Positions 50,848 through 62,640 of a DNA stretch of 64,000 nucleotides are shown here, piece after piece. Numbering within the stretch: the stretch's first letter is position 1; each line of letters begins with the position of its first letter. The translations under genes were made by a program, and so were the position numbers. The DNA is from Eulemur rufifrons. Lineage: Eukaryota; Chordata; Mammalia; Primates; Lemuridae. The notes below the pieces were generated by a model. It had not been told where the DNA came from, searched no databases, and saw nothing but the letters and a program-made list of their open reading frames with translations. Where the stretch lies: positions 17,309,501 through 17,373,500 of the forward strand of contig NC_091000.1 in NCBI RefSeq assembly GCF_041146395.1, written 5' to 3'.

Positions 50848-50993
50848 GGCTAGGTGCAGTGGCCCATGCCTATAATCCCAGCATTGGGATTGGGAGGCTG
50901 AGGCAGGAGGATTGCTTGAGGCCAGGAGTTTGAGACCAGTCTGAGCAACATAGTGAGGCCCCATCTCTACAAAAAAAAAAAAAAAAAAAAAAA
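50848..50993 (+). mobile_element. Free left Alu monomer (FLAM) with poly(A)
   Basis: AAGGCTAGGTGCAGTGGCCC, GGCTGAGGCAGGAGGATTGC and GAGCAACATAGTGAGGCCCC, then an A-run (about 50971-50993), with no right monomer. Flanks AAAGTAC / AGAGTAC suggest a short duplication. Confidence 0.88.
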
Positions 50994-51260
50994 GAGTACA
51001 AATTACAAGCACATTTTCCTAAAAGAATAGTCATCCTTTTACTCACAGACAGTTGCTAAGGATCTGAAAGCCTCCCAGAAATACCACTTTTCTGCTTTCA
51101 AAAGTACTCCTGACATTGTTTGTTTGTATCTTTGACGTCGATTATAGAATCTCTAGTGCTTGCTTTATTTACTAATCAAGATAATAGCAGGTTATTTATG
51201 AGATTCTAGATATACCCTTTCCCTAGGTGCCTTTGATGTGGAATGTCATTTCTGAGCCTA

Positions 51261-51291
51261 GTTAATCCATGTTGCCCCGTCTTCTTTATAG
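51261..51291 (+). promoter_or_regulatory. AFG2A: Splice acceptor region of the AFG2A exon
   Basis: A pyrimidine-rich run (about 51271-51289, ending CTTCTTTATAG) leads into the AG at 51290-51291. TTAAT at 51262-51266 fits the yUnAy branch-point pattern, with the candidate branch A at 51265, 26 nt before the exon. The AG is seen directly; the branch point is inferred. Confidence 0.8.
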
Positions 51292-51456
51292 GCTTTGATG
51301 CGACCTGGAAGAATTGATAGAATCGTCTATGTGCCTTTACCAGATGCAGCAACAAGAAAGGAAATATTTAACCTGCAGTTTCACTCTATGCCAGTCAGTG
51401 AGGAGGTTGACTTGAATGAACTAATCCTCCAAACTGATACATACTCAGGAGCAGAG
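51292..51456 (+). CDS. AFG2A: Internal exon of AFG2A (SPATA5), AAA+ ATPase
   Basis: The open 55-codon stretch begins [10 protein letters not shown] and ends TYSGAE. RPGRID is the conserved stretch of the second AAA+ domain in the CDC48/AFG2 family, downstream of sensor 1; SGAE is just before the helix carrying the next conserved block. The intervening residues ([16 protein letters not shown]) match what I remember of human AFG2A, not VCP or NVL. The exon is 165 bp, phase 0 at both ends, with AG before it (51290-51291) and GTAAGA after it (51457-51462). From established knowledge, AFG2A works with AFG2B, AIRIM and CINP in the 55LCC complex; it releases RSL24D1 from cytoplasmic pre-60S ribosomes, and human biallelic variants cause a neurodevelopmental disorder with hearing loss. 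The preceding and following exons were not found in the window, so this is a small part of a protein of about 890 residues. No frameshift or stop is present. Confidence 0.93.
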
Positions 51457-51462
51457 GTAAGA
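51454..51462 (+). promoter_or_regulatory. AFG2A: Splice donor of the AFG2A exon
   Basis: GAG|GTAAGA matches the U1 snRNA consensus at nearly every position, so this should be a strong donor. It fixes the exon end at 51456. Confidence 0.9.
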
Positions 51463-51689
51463 TAATTCCCCTCAAAATACCTTGCTGGGCAGGAAGGAAT
51501 GGCTTGAGGTCATTTAGGAAAAGAAACTGCTTGCTGCCAAATGTTTTAAATGACAGTATACTAAGAAATCTTAAAACAGGAAATGCAATACATGACACAT
51601 AATCACTAAGTAAATTGCATGTTAGCTGGCCTCTATTATAGTTCAACTGTTTTTTTACCTACTTCTATTATTTCTCATAGTCTTCAGAG

Positions 51690-51910
51690 AAGTAACATAA
51701 TATAGTGGAAAAGAACACTAGACCAGAGGTAAATTCTCCTGTTGGGCTTCTTTATACAGCAGTTTCCAACCAGTACACACTTCTCTGAACTTTGATTTCT
51801 TTACCTATCAAATGGAAATGATAGTACAACCTTCTCTGCTGTTTTCTCCTGGAGATCATAGAAATGAAATTAGGATATCATGAGTATAAAGGGCTTGGCA
51901 AAGAGATTGT
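51690..51910 (+). repeat. MIR, diverged
   Basis: Near AGAACACTAGACCAGAGGTA, TCTCTGAACTTTGATTTCTT and GTATAAAGGGCTTGGCAAAG in MIR order; 230 bp after the exon. Confidence 0.6.
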
Positions 51911-52535
51911 ATTATTATCATCTTTTATCATTTTGGAACATTATCTCAATATATTTTTATATTAAGAAAGATTCGCTCACAAAAACAATAAAAAGGATCA
52001 TCTGCCCTTAACTATGAAGGTATACTCTTAACAAGAACAGCAAGACCTCTGTGAAAATATGAAAACCACTTTTATGCATAGCAGATAAATATTTTTTCTC
52101 TCCTTAGCAACTCTTAAGCAATTTTTATTTACAAAATAAAATTTCATTAAATAATTGTGCATCTTTTCTACATGTATTTCTTAAGAAAAGGACTACGCAC
52201 CTCAACACAGAAATAGCAATCAGTGTTATTCTTTTGAATACTACTGATGCGGATTTGTACTGGGAAATTAATATTTTTTAAGTAAGAAGTTACAGATTCT
52301 TTTTATTCTGAATTATCCAGTACACTGGGACTCTACGATCTATTTTGCTTGCTACTGGTTTTGTCCATTTTATGTAAACACCAAAAAGATTAGCATATAC
52401 TAGATCATTAGTGGTACTCTGAGGGGTAAATTTACATGTGGAACTGAACTTACTATATCATGCAATCATAGCTAATAGCAACAGCCAAAATAAATCCCAA
52501 ATGTACTTGTTGTTTTGTCTCAAGAAATACGGATA
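51911..52535. other. Intronic sequence, no feature recognised
   Basis: Nothing seen. Confidence 0.5.
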
Positions 52536-52799
52536 GAGACAATCTCCAAATTCTGATGGCTAAACTTATGATTTTTGGACTTTACAATGATGCGCTACAA
52601 TGATGCAAAAACGATAACATGCTCAGTACAGTCCTCAGCTTGCAATAGGACTATGCCCAGCTAAACCCTTCCTAAATTGAAAATATCAAGCTGAAAATAT
52701 TATAAGTCAGAAATGCATAAATGTGTTTTTGACTCATGACATTTTAAACTTACGATGGGCCTATTGAACATATCCCCATTGTAAGTCAAGGAGTGTCTG
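52536..52799. mobile_element. Tigger-type DNA transposon (short nonautonomous)
   Basis: Starts GAGACAATCTCCAAATTCTG and ends CATTGTAAGTCAAGGAGTGTCTG; these ends are related inverted repeats, flanked by TA (52534-52535, 52800-52801). CTTATGATTTTTGGACTTTA and TTGAAAATATCAAGCTGAAA are typical internal parts. Confidence 0.75.
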
Positions 52800-52801
52800 T
52801 A

Positions 52802-55254
52802 TTTGATTTTCATCCTTTAGGTTTTTCAAGTCCACTGGAAAAAAATCCATGCAGCTTGAAAAGCAGTTGGAGTGCACTCACCTTTAACTCCTATTTGAAA
52901 CAATGATCTTTATGAACATCTCTTTGGCATGACCATCCATAAAGTTAAAATGAACATTCTGTTAACTGACTACTCTAGCATTTCTATAATTCAGTTTTTT
53001 ATTTGAGACCAAGGGTTGGCATCACATACATGATATGGCAATTTACAGGAAACAGCAAGGAGAAGAAACTATAAATCTTTCACTTGAGTTTAGTGAAGTG
53101 TAAGAGCAGTTAGCAAGGTATAAATGTGCCTTTCTCACTTGGAAGTAATTCATGGTAGTAACATAGAAATGCAAAACAAAAATAAAAGCCAATGAGATTC
53201 TGTCTGGCTGGAAAGAAAAAAACTCATTTGGTGCCAGCATTTATTGAACCAGCTTGCTAGTTCATATGTAGTACAATTATCCGATCTAACATGTAAGCAC
53301 ACTTATGATTAATTTTTATGTCAGATTTTCTAAAAATCATCAGAGGAAAAGAAAATTCTGTCCTTCCTTGAATTGTATTTTTGTGTTCCGTAGTGCTTGG
53401 ATGGGGGAGGGGATCCCACTGTGGTCCTCTTTATAATCAGTATATTACAACTTCATAGAAATCTTATCCAATAGCTACATCTTAGTAGTATCATGGTTTT
53501 TAATTTGAATGAGACAAGTTTGTTCCATTTTGGGTTTTTTTCTTTTTCTTTGGTCTGAATATTTACACAGTCATACAAGTGTTTGAGAACTATTATCATT
53601 TCTTTAAAAATCTTAACATTAGTAAATAGGAAATTTAGAACAGGTAAAATTTAGCTTCGGGTAAAATATAAGGTCTCATCTTTTTTCTCTTTCTTTGTAT
53701 TTTCATCAGAATGGAAACAGTGCTGCAATGTTCAAAAGCCAAAATTAGGTTTGATTTTTTTTAATAATAAAGTGAATTCAAAGCCAGAACCTCAATAACC
53801 TGATTCCTTTAGACTTAAAGCTTTACAAACACTGATGTAACTAATTTATTCCTCCCCAGGTTAAGACCATATCCTTCAGCATAGACCCTACTACATGGTA
53901 TATGTTTAATGAACACTTAGTAAACCATAGGGGGAAAAGGAAAAAAGATTTAAAAATTATATTTATAAAAATGGACTTCCATTTGTTATTTGTTATAAGA
54001 GGAGTCCTCAACTCCCTGCTATAGGCACAGCCACTTCCTCAGAGTTGGAGTGTCTCTCTGGCCACTTTTGGTGTAAAAATGAAAATACTGTCATTAAGGA
54101 GAGTAGTATATTATATTCAAGATTACGTAGAATTAATTTTAACTGTGCACTGTTAGCTATATGAATGAGGATTTAGCCAGGTGAGCCAGAGTTGAGGGAA
54201 TTCCTGGCACTCTGATTGTTTTTTAGAAACAAAATGTTTAAGTGTAGTGAACATTTTTAATTTTTATTTTTAATTAAAAAGTTGTAGAGGATGATTGAGA
54301 TGGAGATGATACTGGTACTTTTAATGACTGGGATTGAGGGGAGATTACTTTAAAAAATATTTTTTTTCTACCTCATTATTTATTTTGTCCAATCAACATT
54401 GCTCCATAAAGGCTTACATTGGTCCAGTGTTTGAAGTAGGTCCTTCTACCCTCTCCAAGTTTCTCCATTTTTCTTCCTTGGAAAGGGTATGCAGAGAATT
54501 GAAGCATTTTTTTTTTTTTTTAAGCCTTAGGAGGGCCTTAAGAGGAAGTTTGTCACCAGCTGGTAGAGGAATATAGTCCCTAGGGAGCAGCCTCTGAGGA
54601 GAGGCTCAAGCAGGCCATCTCGACTGTGTGCCACCCACTCTCCCTGCAGCTCTCATTGTCTTTACCTTCTTGGCTGTAGCTCTCAGTTAATGGAAAAACA
54701 TGTTGCCATTTAAAAGCAGATGAGAATTTAACTCAGAAGGAAAGGCCTCTTTCTGTTTTCATTATTTTCTTTTGCTTTGATTTTTGTTTAAGTTGTTTGT
54801 ATTAATAGATTCTGCTTCATTTATTCATTTATCTTTTAACAAATTATTCTGGTTACTTTAGGAAAAGTCTTATTTCTAACAGAAAACAACTCGCAAATAT
54901 GTACACATAAAGATCATAACTAGGCTCATTACCCTGTTTGCCCTATGGTTGGGAACAGAGGTGATGAGTAAGATACGTAATTTCCTTTGCATATAGGAAT
55001 TTGCTGACACAGGCCAAAAACTGGTATCTGTAAAATTAGGGTTGAATTTTTATTTGCATTTGGATATTATCGTCTTTTTATTGATTATCTCATTAAGTAA
55101 AATTGGTAATATATCTAAAAGCCAGGTGTCAACTATGTATTTTATTGATAATATAGGCAATCATAGCATTTATATCATATATCAACTTCCAAGAGAGGCA
55201 ATAAGAGGGGGGTGGATTTTGATGTGATTGAGTAGATCTTTAATAGAATCCTTG
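52802..55254. other. Intronic sequence, mostly unrecognised
   Basis: An L2 trace (CTACTACATGGTATATGTTT) lies near 53860-53920, and a T-run at about 54507-54522. No exon or RNA gene recognised. Confidence 0.45.
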
Positions 55255-55430
55255 TTCTTTTTCTTTCAGGCAGTTATTTTACTCTTTTGAACCTTAGTTT
55301 CCTCATTTGTAAAATACCTATGTGATTGAGGTTGTTTTGAGGGTTAAATGAGATGACAAATTTCAAAACACCAAGAAATATGCCTGACACATAAAGAGTG
55401 CTTCATAAATGTTACCCCTCCATCATTTTT
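55255..55430 (+). repeat. MIR
   Basis: TTTTGAACCTTAGTTTCCTC, TTTGTAAAATACC, AGGGTTAAATGAGATGACAA and TGCCTGACACATAAAGAGTG follow MIR order. Confidence 0.8.
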
Positions 55431-56452
55431 TCTCTTATCAGTTTATTGTTTATATTTACCACTAAAATGTTGGATGATGTTGCTATAAGATAGTAATATT
55501 TTTTGTATTGCCTCAATAACCAGATAAATAATTTATCCGAAAGCTAAATGATAATTGAGTTTACCGCTTATCCTTTTCTTCAAAATATTTAAGTTTGCTT
55601 AATATAGTGGGTTTTTAGTGTAATCTTATGAATCTAGCTCTAGAAAATCTTTTTAAAGCACTTTGTTAGAGTTAAATGCTTTCACACTAAGTTTTCAAAA
55701 AAGCTTGAACTTCATGTAAACTTAGCCTATTTATTCCTATTTTATTAAAATTATCTGTCTTGCCCTGAATTCTGTTTTGTAGTCTATGCCCTCCTGGGTC
55801 TAATAAGAGCTCCAGGTCTTCATGCCAGCTTGACATTAAAAAATCACCTTCTAGTGTGCCTCATTAATTCAAGAAGGGTTCTATTCATATGCTTGAGCTA
55901 TTATAGCTAATAAAAGGAGAGCCTTAAATTACTTTTCTATCTTGCTGATTAATGTTCCTTCTGACATCTTCTCTTTTTCTCCCACACAGTGAAAACAGAA
56001 GGAGCAATTATAGCCACTTAAAATGTCTGTATTCTTCCTACATGAAGCCTTTTCTGTCAGTATTCCCCAAACTAAAAAATCAGGATCAATGTATTAGAAT
56101 CTGGTATAGATTGTTTATCTGATCAGTCTATCTAAGAACACACTTGAGATAGGAATAAGGATCCTAAAGCAGGACAGGCCACCCTTTGGCCTGGTCTTAA
56201 GTGCTCTGCTTACTGTTGTTAGCAGCTGGCAATAATGTACCTGTCTCCAAAGTGCCGCAGAGCACCACAGTACTTAGCAACCCCCTGTAGACAGGCTGCA
56301 ACCTACTTTTCCCAACTAATTAGAAACTGCCTGTAAAAACATGCTGCTATCGTCAAGTAGTCTACTATTTTTATTGGAGATTTTTGTTATCTCTCTACTC
56401 TTTCTTGTACTTTTATGCCAGAATTCTATATCTATACCCTAGAATTTCAAAA
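55431..56452. other. Intronic sequence, no feature recognised
   Basis: Nothing seen. Confidence 0.45.
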
Positions 56453-56454
56453 TA

Positions 56455-56781
56455 CAGTCAGCCCTACATATCTACGGGTTCTGCACCTATGGATTCAACC
56501 AACTGGGAATAGAAAATATTTGGGAAAAAAAAATAGAAAATAACAATACAACAATAAAAAATAATACAAATTTTAAAATATAAAATAACAGCTATTTACA
56601 TAGCATTTATATCATATTAGGTATTGTAAGTAATCTAGAGATGATTTAAAGTATACAGGATGATGTGCATCGATTATATGCAAATATTATGCCATTTTAT
56701 ATATGGGACTTGAGCATCCTCAGATTTTGGTGTCTGCAGGAGTTCCGGAACCAATCCACCTTGGATACTGAGGGGCAACTG
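56455..56781 (+). mobile_element. Tigger/MER2-like DNA transposon, second copy
   Basis: Starts CAGTCAGCCCTACATATCTA and ends GGATACTGAGGGGCAACTG with TA at 56453-56454 and 56782-56783. Same family and orientation as 27494-27829, with shared GGTATTGTAAGTAATCTAGAG. Confidence 0.9.
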
Positions 56782-56783
56782 TA

Positions 56784-57154
56784 ATCCTTCCTTACATAAC
56801 CTACTGAAATCACTACTTTGTCATTAAACCATCATGACCACCCCACCCAGAAATAGCCTCTCCTTTTGCACTCTTTTACACTTACTTTGTTTCACTTGTT
56901 TAGTTGTTAGCATATTTGTCCTTATAGTTATTTTAGTATGAGCAGCTGCCTCATCTCCCCAAACAAAGAATCTCTAGGGCAGAAACCAGATCTTGCACTT
57001 CTTAAAGTCCAGCAAAGCAACTAATATCTCGCACTCTCTGGACATTCATGTTGGATAAATGGTAAATTTATGTGTTGATTCTAAGTCATTTTACCAACCA
57101 TAAATTTCAGCTTTAGCATACACTAAAATGGCACTTTCCAGTTTTAATTTTCTT
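56784..57154. other. Intronic sequence, no feature recognised
   Basis: Nothing seen. Confidence 0.5.
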
Positions 57155-57310
57155 TTCATATGTTTTATCTGAGTACCCTAACTCTATGGGAGCAGTGTTA
57201 TAGCAAAAGAACTAAACCCAAGCAAAAACAATTGACTTGTCTGAGGGTCCCATAGCAAATAAGTGACAAACCCAGGACCAGAAACCAGGTCTTTGAATTT
57301 CTCCTTAGGG
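57155..57310 (-). repeat. MIR fragment, antisense
   Basis: TTGACTTGTCTGAGGGTCCC, ATAGCAAATAAGTGACAAAC and CCAGGTCTTTGAATTTCTCC are the inverted MIR core. Confidence 0.75.
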
Positions 57311-57599
57311 ACTCTTCGTGATCTCTTCATTCCTCTGAGTCAACAGAAAAGTCTTTGAAACTATTTTGTAGCTCCCTTTGACATCTCTAAATCTTTGATA
57401 AAGCTTTGTCTGTTCTTGTGAATAGTGGCTTAACAAACTAAACAGCAGATATGAAACATCCTTACCATTTTTTGTATGTATTTCTCTTACAGTAATTGTC
57501 TTTACCTATCTTGTTTCCATCTTCCCCCCAAAAAGTATTATATAAACTACCTGAAGTTAGGAACTTTATTTTTTTTTAATTCATTAATTTTATTTCCTA

Positions 57600-58080
57600 G
57601 GCATTGCGAATAAGACTTGCAGTTTAGAGGGAAAGACATATAAACAACTAAATTCTTTATAATGTGTTTATGTGGCATGATCTAGTGATGTGCAAAATAC
57701 TGTACAAGAAAAAAGAGGGAGTAATTCCCACTACCTGGGATTCAAGAAGATAGATGAAACCCAGAAAGGAACATTTTATCTGAGTCCTGATGGTTGTATA
57801 CAAGTTCCCCTCGTAGAGTATTCCTGGCAGATAGAAAGGCAGAGATGCATGAAAGAACATGGTGTGGTCTAGAGTCAGTTAAAGGCTGAGTATGAATGGA
57901 ACAGTGTCTTCCTGTGGAAGTAGTAGATGAAGCAGAAAAAGTAGGTCAGACTCAAATATGAAGAAACTTGAATGTCAGCTGAACTTGATTTTCTCTTTTA
58001 AGCAATGGAGAACTATTGAAAAATGTAATAAGGGATGTTGTAGTCAGATGTGTATTATTGAAAGATTGGTGGCATTTGTG
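57600..58080 (-). repeat. L2 fragment, antisense, long
   Basis: TTTATCTGAGTCCTGATGGT, TATTCCTGGCAGATAGAAAG, GCATGAAAGAACATGGTGTG and GCAATGGAGAACTATTGAAA follow inverted L2 order. Confidence 0.7.
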
Positions 58081-58274
58081 TCCAAAGCTACCATTAGCTA
58101 GTCTACCAAGCACCATTATGTGAATTAGAAAAAGGTGCTCCTTCACCTCACTTGGTAACAGCTTCCTGTTAGGACAAAAAGCTTGTCAAACAGATCATGA
58201 GCTGTTTTAGTCCCTGTTTGCCCCCCTTAGCTGGGCACTCTTGTGTAGGCACGACCTTCGCATTTGTACAAGGC

Positions 58275-58370
58275 TGTCTCATTTTGTTCTTATCCACCTG
58301 TATGTCCCCCACAATGCTTAGCACAGTACCTCATATGGAGTTGATACATGTTCATTGAATAAACAACTTT
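58275..58370 (+). repeat. L2 3' end fragment
   Basis: CAATGCTTAGCACAGTACCT followed by ACATGTTCATTGAATAAAC. Confidence 0.75.
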
Positions 58371-60269
58371 AGATTATACAACTTAAATAGATAAACTGCT
58401 TTCTGTGACTTTAAGATTTGCCTCATGAGCCCTTGGATAAAAATAGACTGGGAATATTAAAGGTGTCTTTTGTGCAACATTAGCATCTTAAACTTGCCAT
58501 GAGGTACAGCACCTGGTGTGAATTGCCAAAGAAAGGTGGATTATGTCCTCTGAACCACATTATGTAACATGTAGCTTTGAGTATAAACTCTGAGTACAAA
58601 GACCTTATCCCTGCATCTCTGTTTAGTGGCTAAAATATAGCTACCTTGTTGTAAATGAATTATGAAAGGATCCTTCAGAGCAAAACTCAGCATATTCTAA
58701 AAGTAGATAATTTAGTACCATAACTTTTCAGCCAGTCCTACATCCCTCCCCTCGCCCCTCCTCAGTATTTTATGATCTACATGCTAAGTGAAGAAACTTG
58801 GTAAAAGCCAAAACTCATCATGGCCATTTACTACAATATGAGTTTATCATTTCTAGAACTCACTTTTCATCTTTTAATAAGGGAGTGGGAATGTGGTCTT
58901 CATGATCCTTTCTAATATTAAAAATCTGTGTGGCCATATACTTGTCATAAATTAATTGTATAAGGAATCCGTTAGGGGTTGGATCTCCAAGGGTCATGTA
59001 ACATCGTTATGTTCTCTTACAGTACATTTAGAAAGCTGGGATCTTGGGCTCTTAAGTCAGTGCTTCTAAATACTTGCTTCTGTGGCCTGGAGAGCCTAAT
59101 GATGATACCAGAAGAATAGGAACCTTAAAAGACTCTGACAGTGTATAGAACTCAGATTTTAGTTAAACTCTCCTTAACAAACTAATAATTTTCCACTGAA
59201 TAGAAATGAAAGTTTTTACCTGCTCAAAAATTCCAAGATCTAATGATTTTTTTTCTGATTATCTTTAGTTGTTTTGCTTTGCAACTTCCTTAAGAACAGC
59301 TAGTCAAGTTCAATATCTATGATTTAGGGGCACTTGGATACAAAGTATTATAAAATGGAAATATTGCAACAGCTGACTTTTTCCTTATACTCTCTTGTGG
59401 GAAAAGTAAGTGAAGGTTACAAAGTTATAATGTTGTTCATTATAACTTAGAGTTTTAAAAACTTATAGTGTATGGAAATATAATGTACTGTCAGTATATA
59501 GAGATTCTCTGTATTTCCAGACTTGAGCTTCAACTTAAATTGGCAACAAAAGTACATTCAGCTTACCTGAAGGCTATTTTAGATAGGATGTTTACACCAA
59601 AGCTAATCATCCTCCAGAACACCTTGTGCTGCCTTACCTGTGTTACTGACTCTTTGCCAGGTATTTAAAACTGCTGTCATGTCAGCTCACAAGAAGCGTT
59701 AGAAAGGAAATAGATGTTGAATGAGAGGCTGGCTAACAACAAGCTTGTAACATTTTATACCCAAATATGGAAGCCCCTTTATAGGGAAGAAGTATATCCA
59801 GGCAACAAGTTAGTCAGGATCTACCTGATAATCTAGTCTCCAAGGCTGGTATCGAGGGTAAATCAGTGTCTATGGAGAATTACACAAGCCAATGGTAATG
59901 CTGATTTGAGCATTTTAGCATTCCACCTTGTTTGTCCTCTTCCAAATTCTCAGTCTGTCTATTTCCTCATGCTGGTTCTCCAAAATTCTTGTACAAATCA
60001 TTTAATCTGTGCTTCTCCATCTTCAAAACAGTGATAAAATTTGGAGGTTCTATCAATTTGAGAGAAACTTACAGTTTAAAAAAGAAAGATGTGTAAAACA
60101 TGCTGTTAACTCTGTGGCATAGATTCTGGTAGAGTCAGATATTTTTGTTTGGTTATTTGAGGTGATGGAAGGCTAATTTCTAATAATCCTCCTTGATCTA
60201 TACATGAAAAATATGCTACCAATGTATATGAAAAACACTTCTCCTTTTAAGAACACTTTTTACTGTATG
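58371..60269. other. Intronic sequence, no feature recognised
   Basis: Nothing seen in 1.9 kb. Confidence 0.45.
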
Positions 60270-60500
60270 AAATTGCATGATGGTGAAGCACATGGCTTAT
60301 GGAATAAGATGTGACTCCAGATGCCAAGCCTGCCCATTTCCTAGGAGCTATGTGACTAGTTTCCTCCGGTGGAAACAAGGGTAAGAGAAATCCCAACTTC
60401 GTAGAGTTGTTGTACAGATTAGATGAGATAATTCATATAAGGTGCTTCTCCTAATAAGCACATAATAAGTGCTTAGTAAATCATTTTTGTTATATTTTCA
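60270..60500 (+). repeat. MIR, nearly full length
   Basis: GATGGTGAAGCACATGGCTT, GAGCTATGTGACTAGTTTCC, GATTAGATGAGATAATTCAT and CATAATAAGTGCTTAGTAAA follow MIR order. Confidence 0.8.
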
Positions 60501-62292
60501 TAATCAAATCCAGTTTGATCTCTAATATTAAAAAATCTATAATTTGCCTAATTTTTTCATATTTTGTAGCCTTAGATTTTATGCATACTCATAATGTTTC
60601 ATGTATATATCTTGTTTTTAGTTTTAATGGCATGTTCTTTAACTATATTTCATAGTTATATGCAGCATTTCAGCATTTATTTTATCTGATTTGTATTTAT
60701 AAACATCTGTAATCCCTATTTTTATTTTTCCTCGTTAAAGATGTATTCTATTTTTTACTTTTCAAGTATGTAAAGCTAATGTTTCTTTACAAATTGTACA
60801 ATGTCCCTGTTTCAGCATATTCTTTAGTTAATTTATAGTTTCTCACCTACAGCTTAATTCTAACTTTTTTTTTTTACATAAGTCTTATTAATTAAAAAAA
60901 TAGTGAACCTAGCAACTTTAGAAAGTTGAGGGTTTCTGTTTCCACTAGAATAATCATTTAGGAAATAAGCATACCTAAGTACTTTGCCCCTTCTTTTAGG
61001 TTTAAATTGAACCCAAGTGTTTTTAGGTAAGCCTCAGAAGTCTAATGCTAAAGACAAAAGCACCACATGTCTATTATTCAGTGTATGATGGACACAGGGG
61101 GCATGTTCTCATTCTTCATCCCCAAGTGACAGTAATTCGGAATTCTAAAAGATGTCATTCTACTAAAATGTTACTAGCACTCTATAAAGTGGTTGTTCAG
61201 AGTTGCAATGCAGTGGTTATTAAATTGTTCTTAATTATACCCTCACTAGAGGTTTTGGAGATTGAAAAACAGAATTTAACCTTGACTTAGGCTAGAAAGA
61301 AAAGTAGAAAAAAATTAAAATTCATAGGGTTTTCCTTTGTTTTGTTTATGCTTTTAATCTCCAAATATTATTTCTGATGCTCTTTAATAATAGCTAACTC
61401 CCTATTTACCATTAAATACTGGAAACTGGGTTTTACTTTTATATTTATAAGAAAGTTTCCCTGCTTATATAGGAGCAAAAACATATTAGGTATAATTCAC
61501 ATGCTACTTTAAAAAACATTGAAGAAGTTCCAAAACATAAATTAGTTATTTTCTCTTCTTCAAAATTAAAAATCATTCACACTGTTTTTGGCATTTGGAT
61601 AGGACATTCTTTCAGTGGTAGCAAAAGTAGCCTCTTGGCATATTTGTATTCACTTAGAATCCTTAAGGAGTCATTTTATATTTAAAAGCAAAAACTGTAT
61701 TTCATTTGCCTAGATTTAATTTCTTGCCTGAATCTGTAAAACTAAAATAGGTCAAACAAACTCTTAGATATAAAAATTAGTACCAAAACACTTCATTATA
61801 ATATTTTTTTCTGTAGTAGTTTATAGCATAAAATAGTATATAACTATATTCTATATTATTTTGAACTTTCGTTTTTGCTACTGCAGTAATGATCCATCTT
61901 AAGGACCTCCAAGGGGCCTAAAGAGAACATTTCAGGAATTTGAATAATTGATTGACTTGCTGCCTGATCTAAATACATCTGTAAAGCTATGTTTAAATAT
62001 ACCTCTGTATATAAACTGATTATGACTTGAAAGCTAATCACCCATGAAGATGGTATGTTTTCTTCCTTGATAAGCCAGTACTTTAGACAATCAATATGTA
62101 ATCCATGTTTATAGCCAAATATTCCCCAAAGGGAATATTGCTCCCATTTTATATACTTCACAGAGAAAGCCACTGGCTGAGTAAAAGAAGAAAAAAGGAA
62201 AGAAAGAGAGAGAGAAATGCCTAATAACTTTAAAGTTTTCTTTCTTCTTTTTTCTAATGGTAATTGCTTATAATTTTCTTACTGAGTCTCTT
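60501..62292. other. Intronic sequence, no feature recognised
   Basis: Very AT-rich. A 105-codon frame on the minus strand (61856-62173) is not recognised. Purine-rich GAAAGAGAGAGAGA run at 62199-62216. Confidence 0.45.
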
Positions 62293-62640
62293 ATGGACTG
62301 AATTATACTCCCCTAAAATTCCTTTGTTGAAGCCCTAACCCCCAATGTGACTGTATTTGGACATGGGGTCTATAAAGAGGTAAATAAGATCCTAAGAGTA
62401 GGGTCCTAATCTACTAGAATTGGTGGCCTTATAAGAAAGAGAGAAAATCTCTCTCTGCACACGTATACACTGAGGAAAGGCCATGTGAGGACACAGTGAG
62501 AAGGTGGCCATCTAAAGCCAGGAAGAGAGACCTCACCAGAAACCAACCATACTGGCACCCTAATCTTAGACTTCCAGCCCTGGAACTGTAAGAAAATAAA
62601 ATTCTGTTACTTAAGCCACCCAGTCATCCTAAATATCTGT
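62293..62640 (+). mobile_element. MLT1-family LTR (ERVL-MaLR), sense
   Basis: ATGGACTGAATTATACTCCC, GTTGAAGCCCTAACCCCCAA, AGGCCATGTGAGGACACAGT and ATTCTGTTACTTAAGCCACC are MLT1 landmarks. Solo LTR, no internal genes. Confidence 0.92.
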
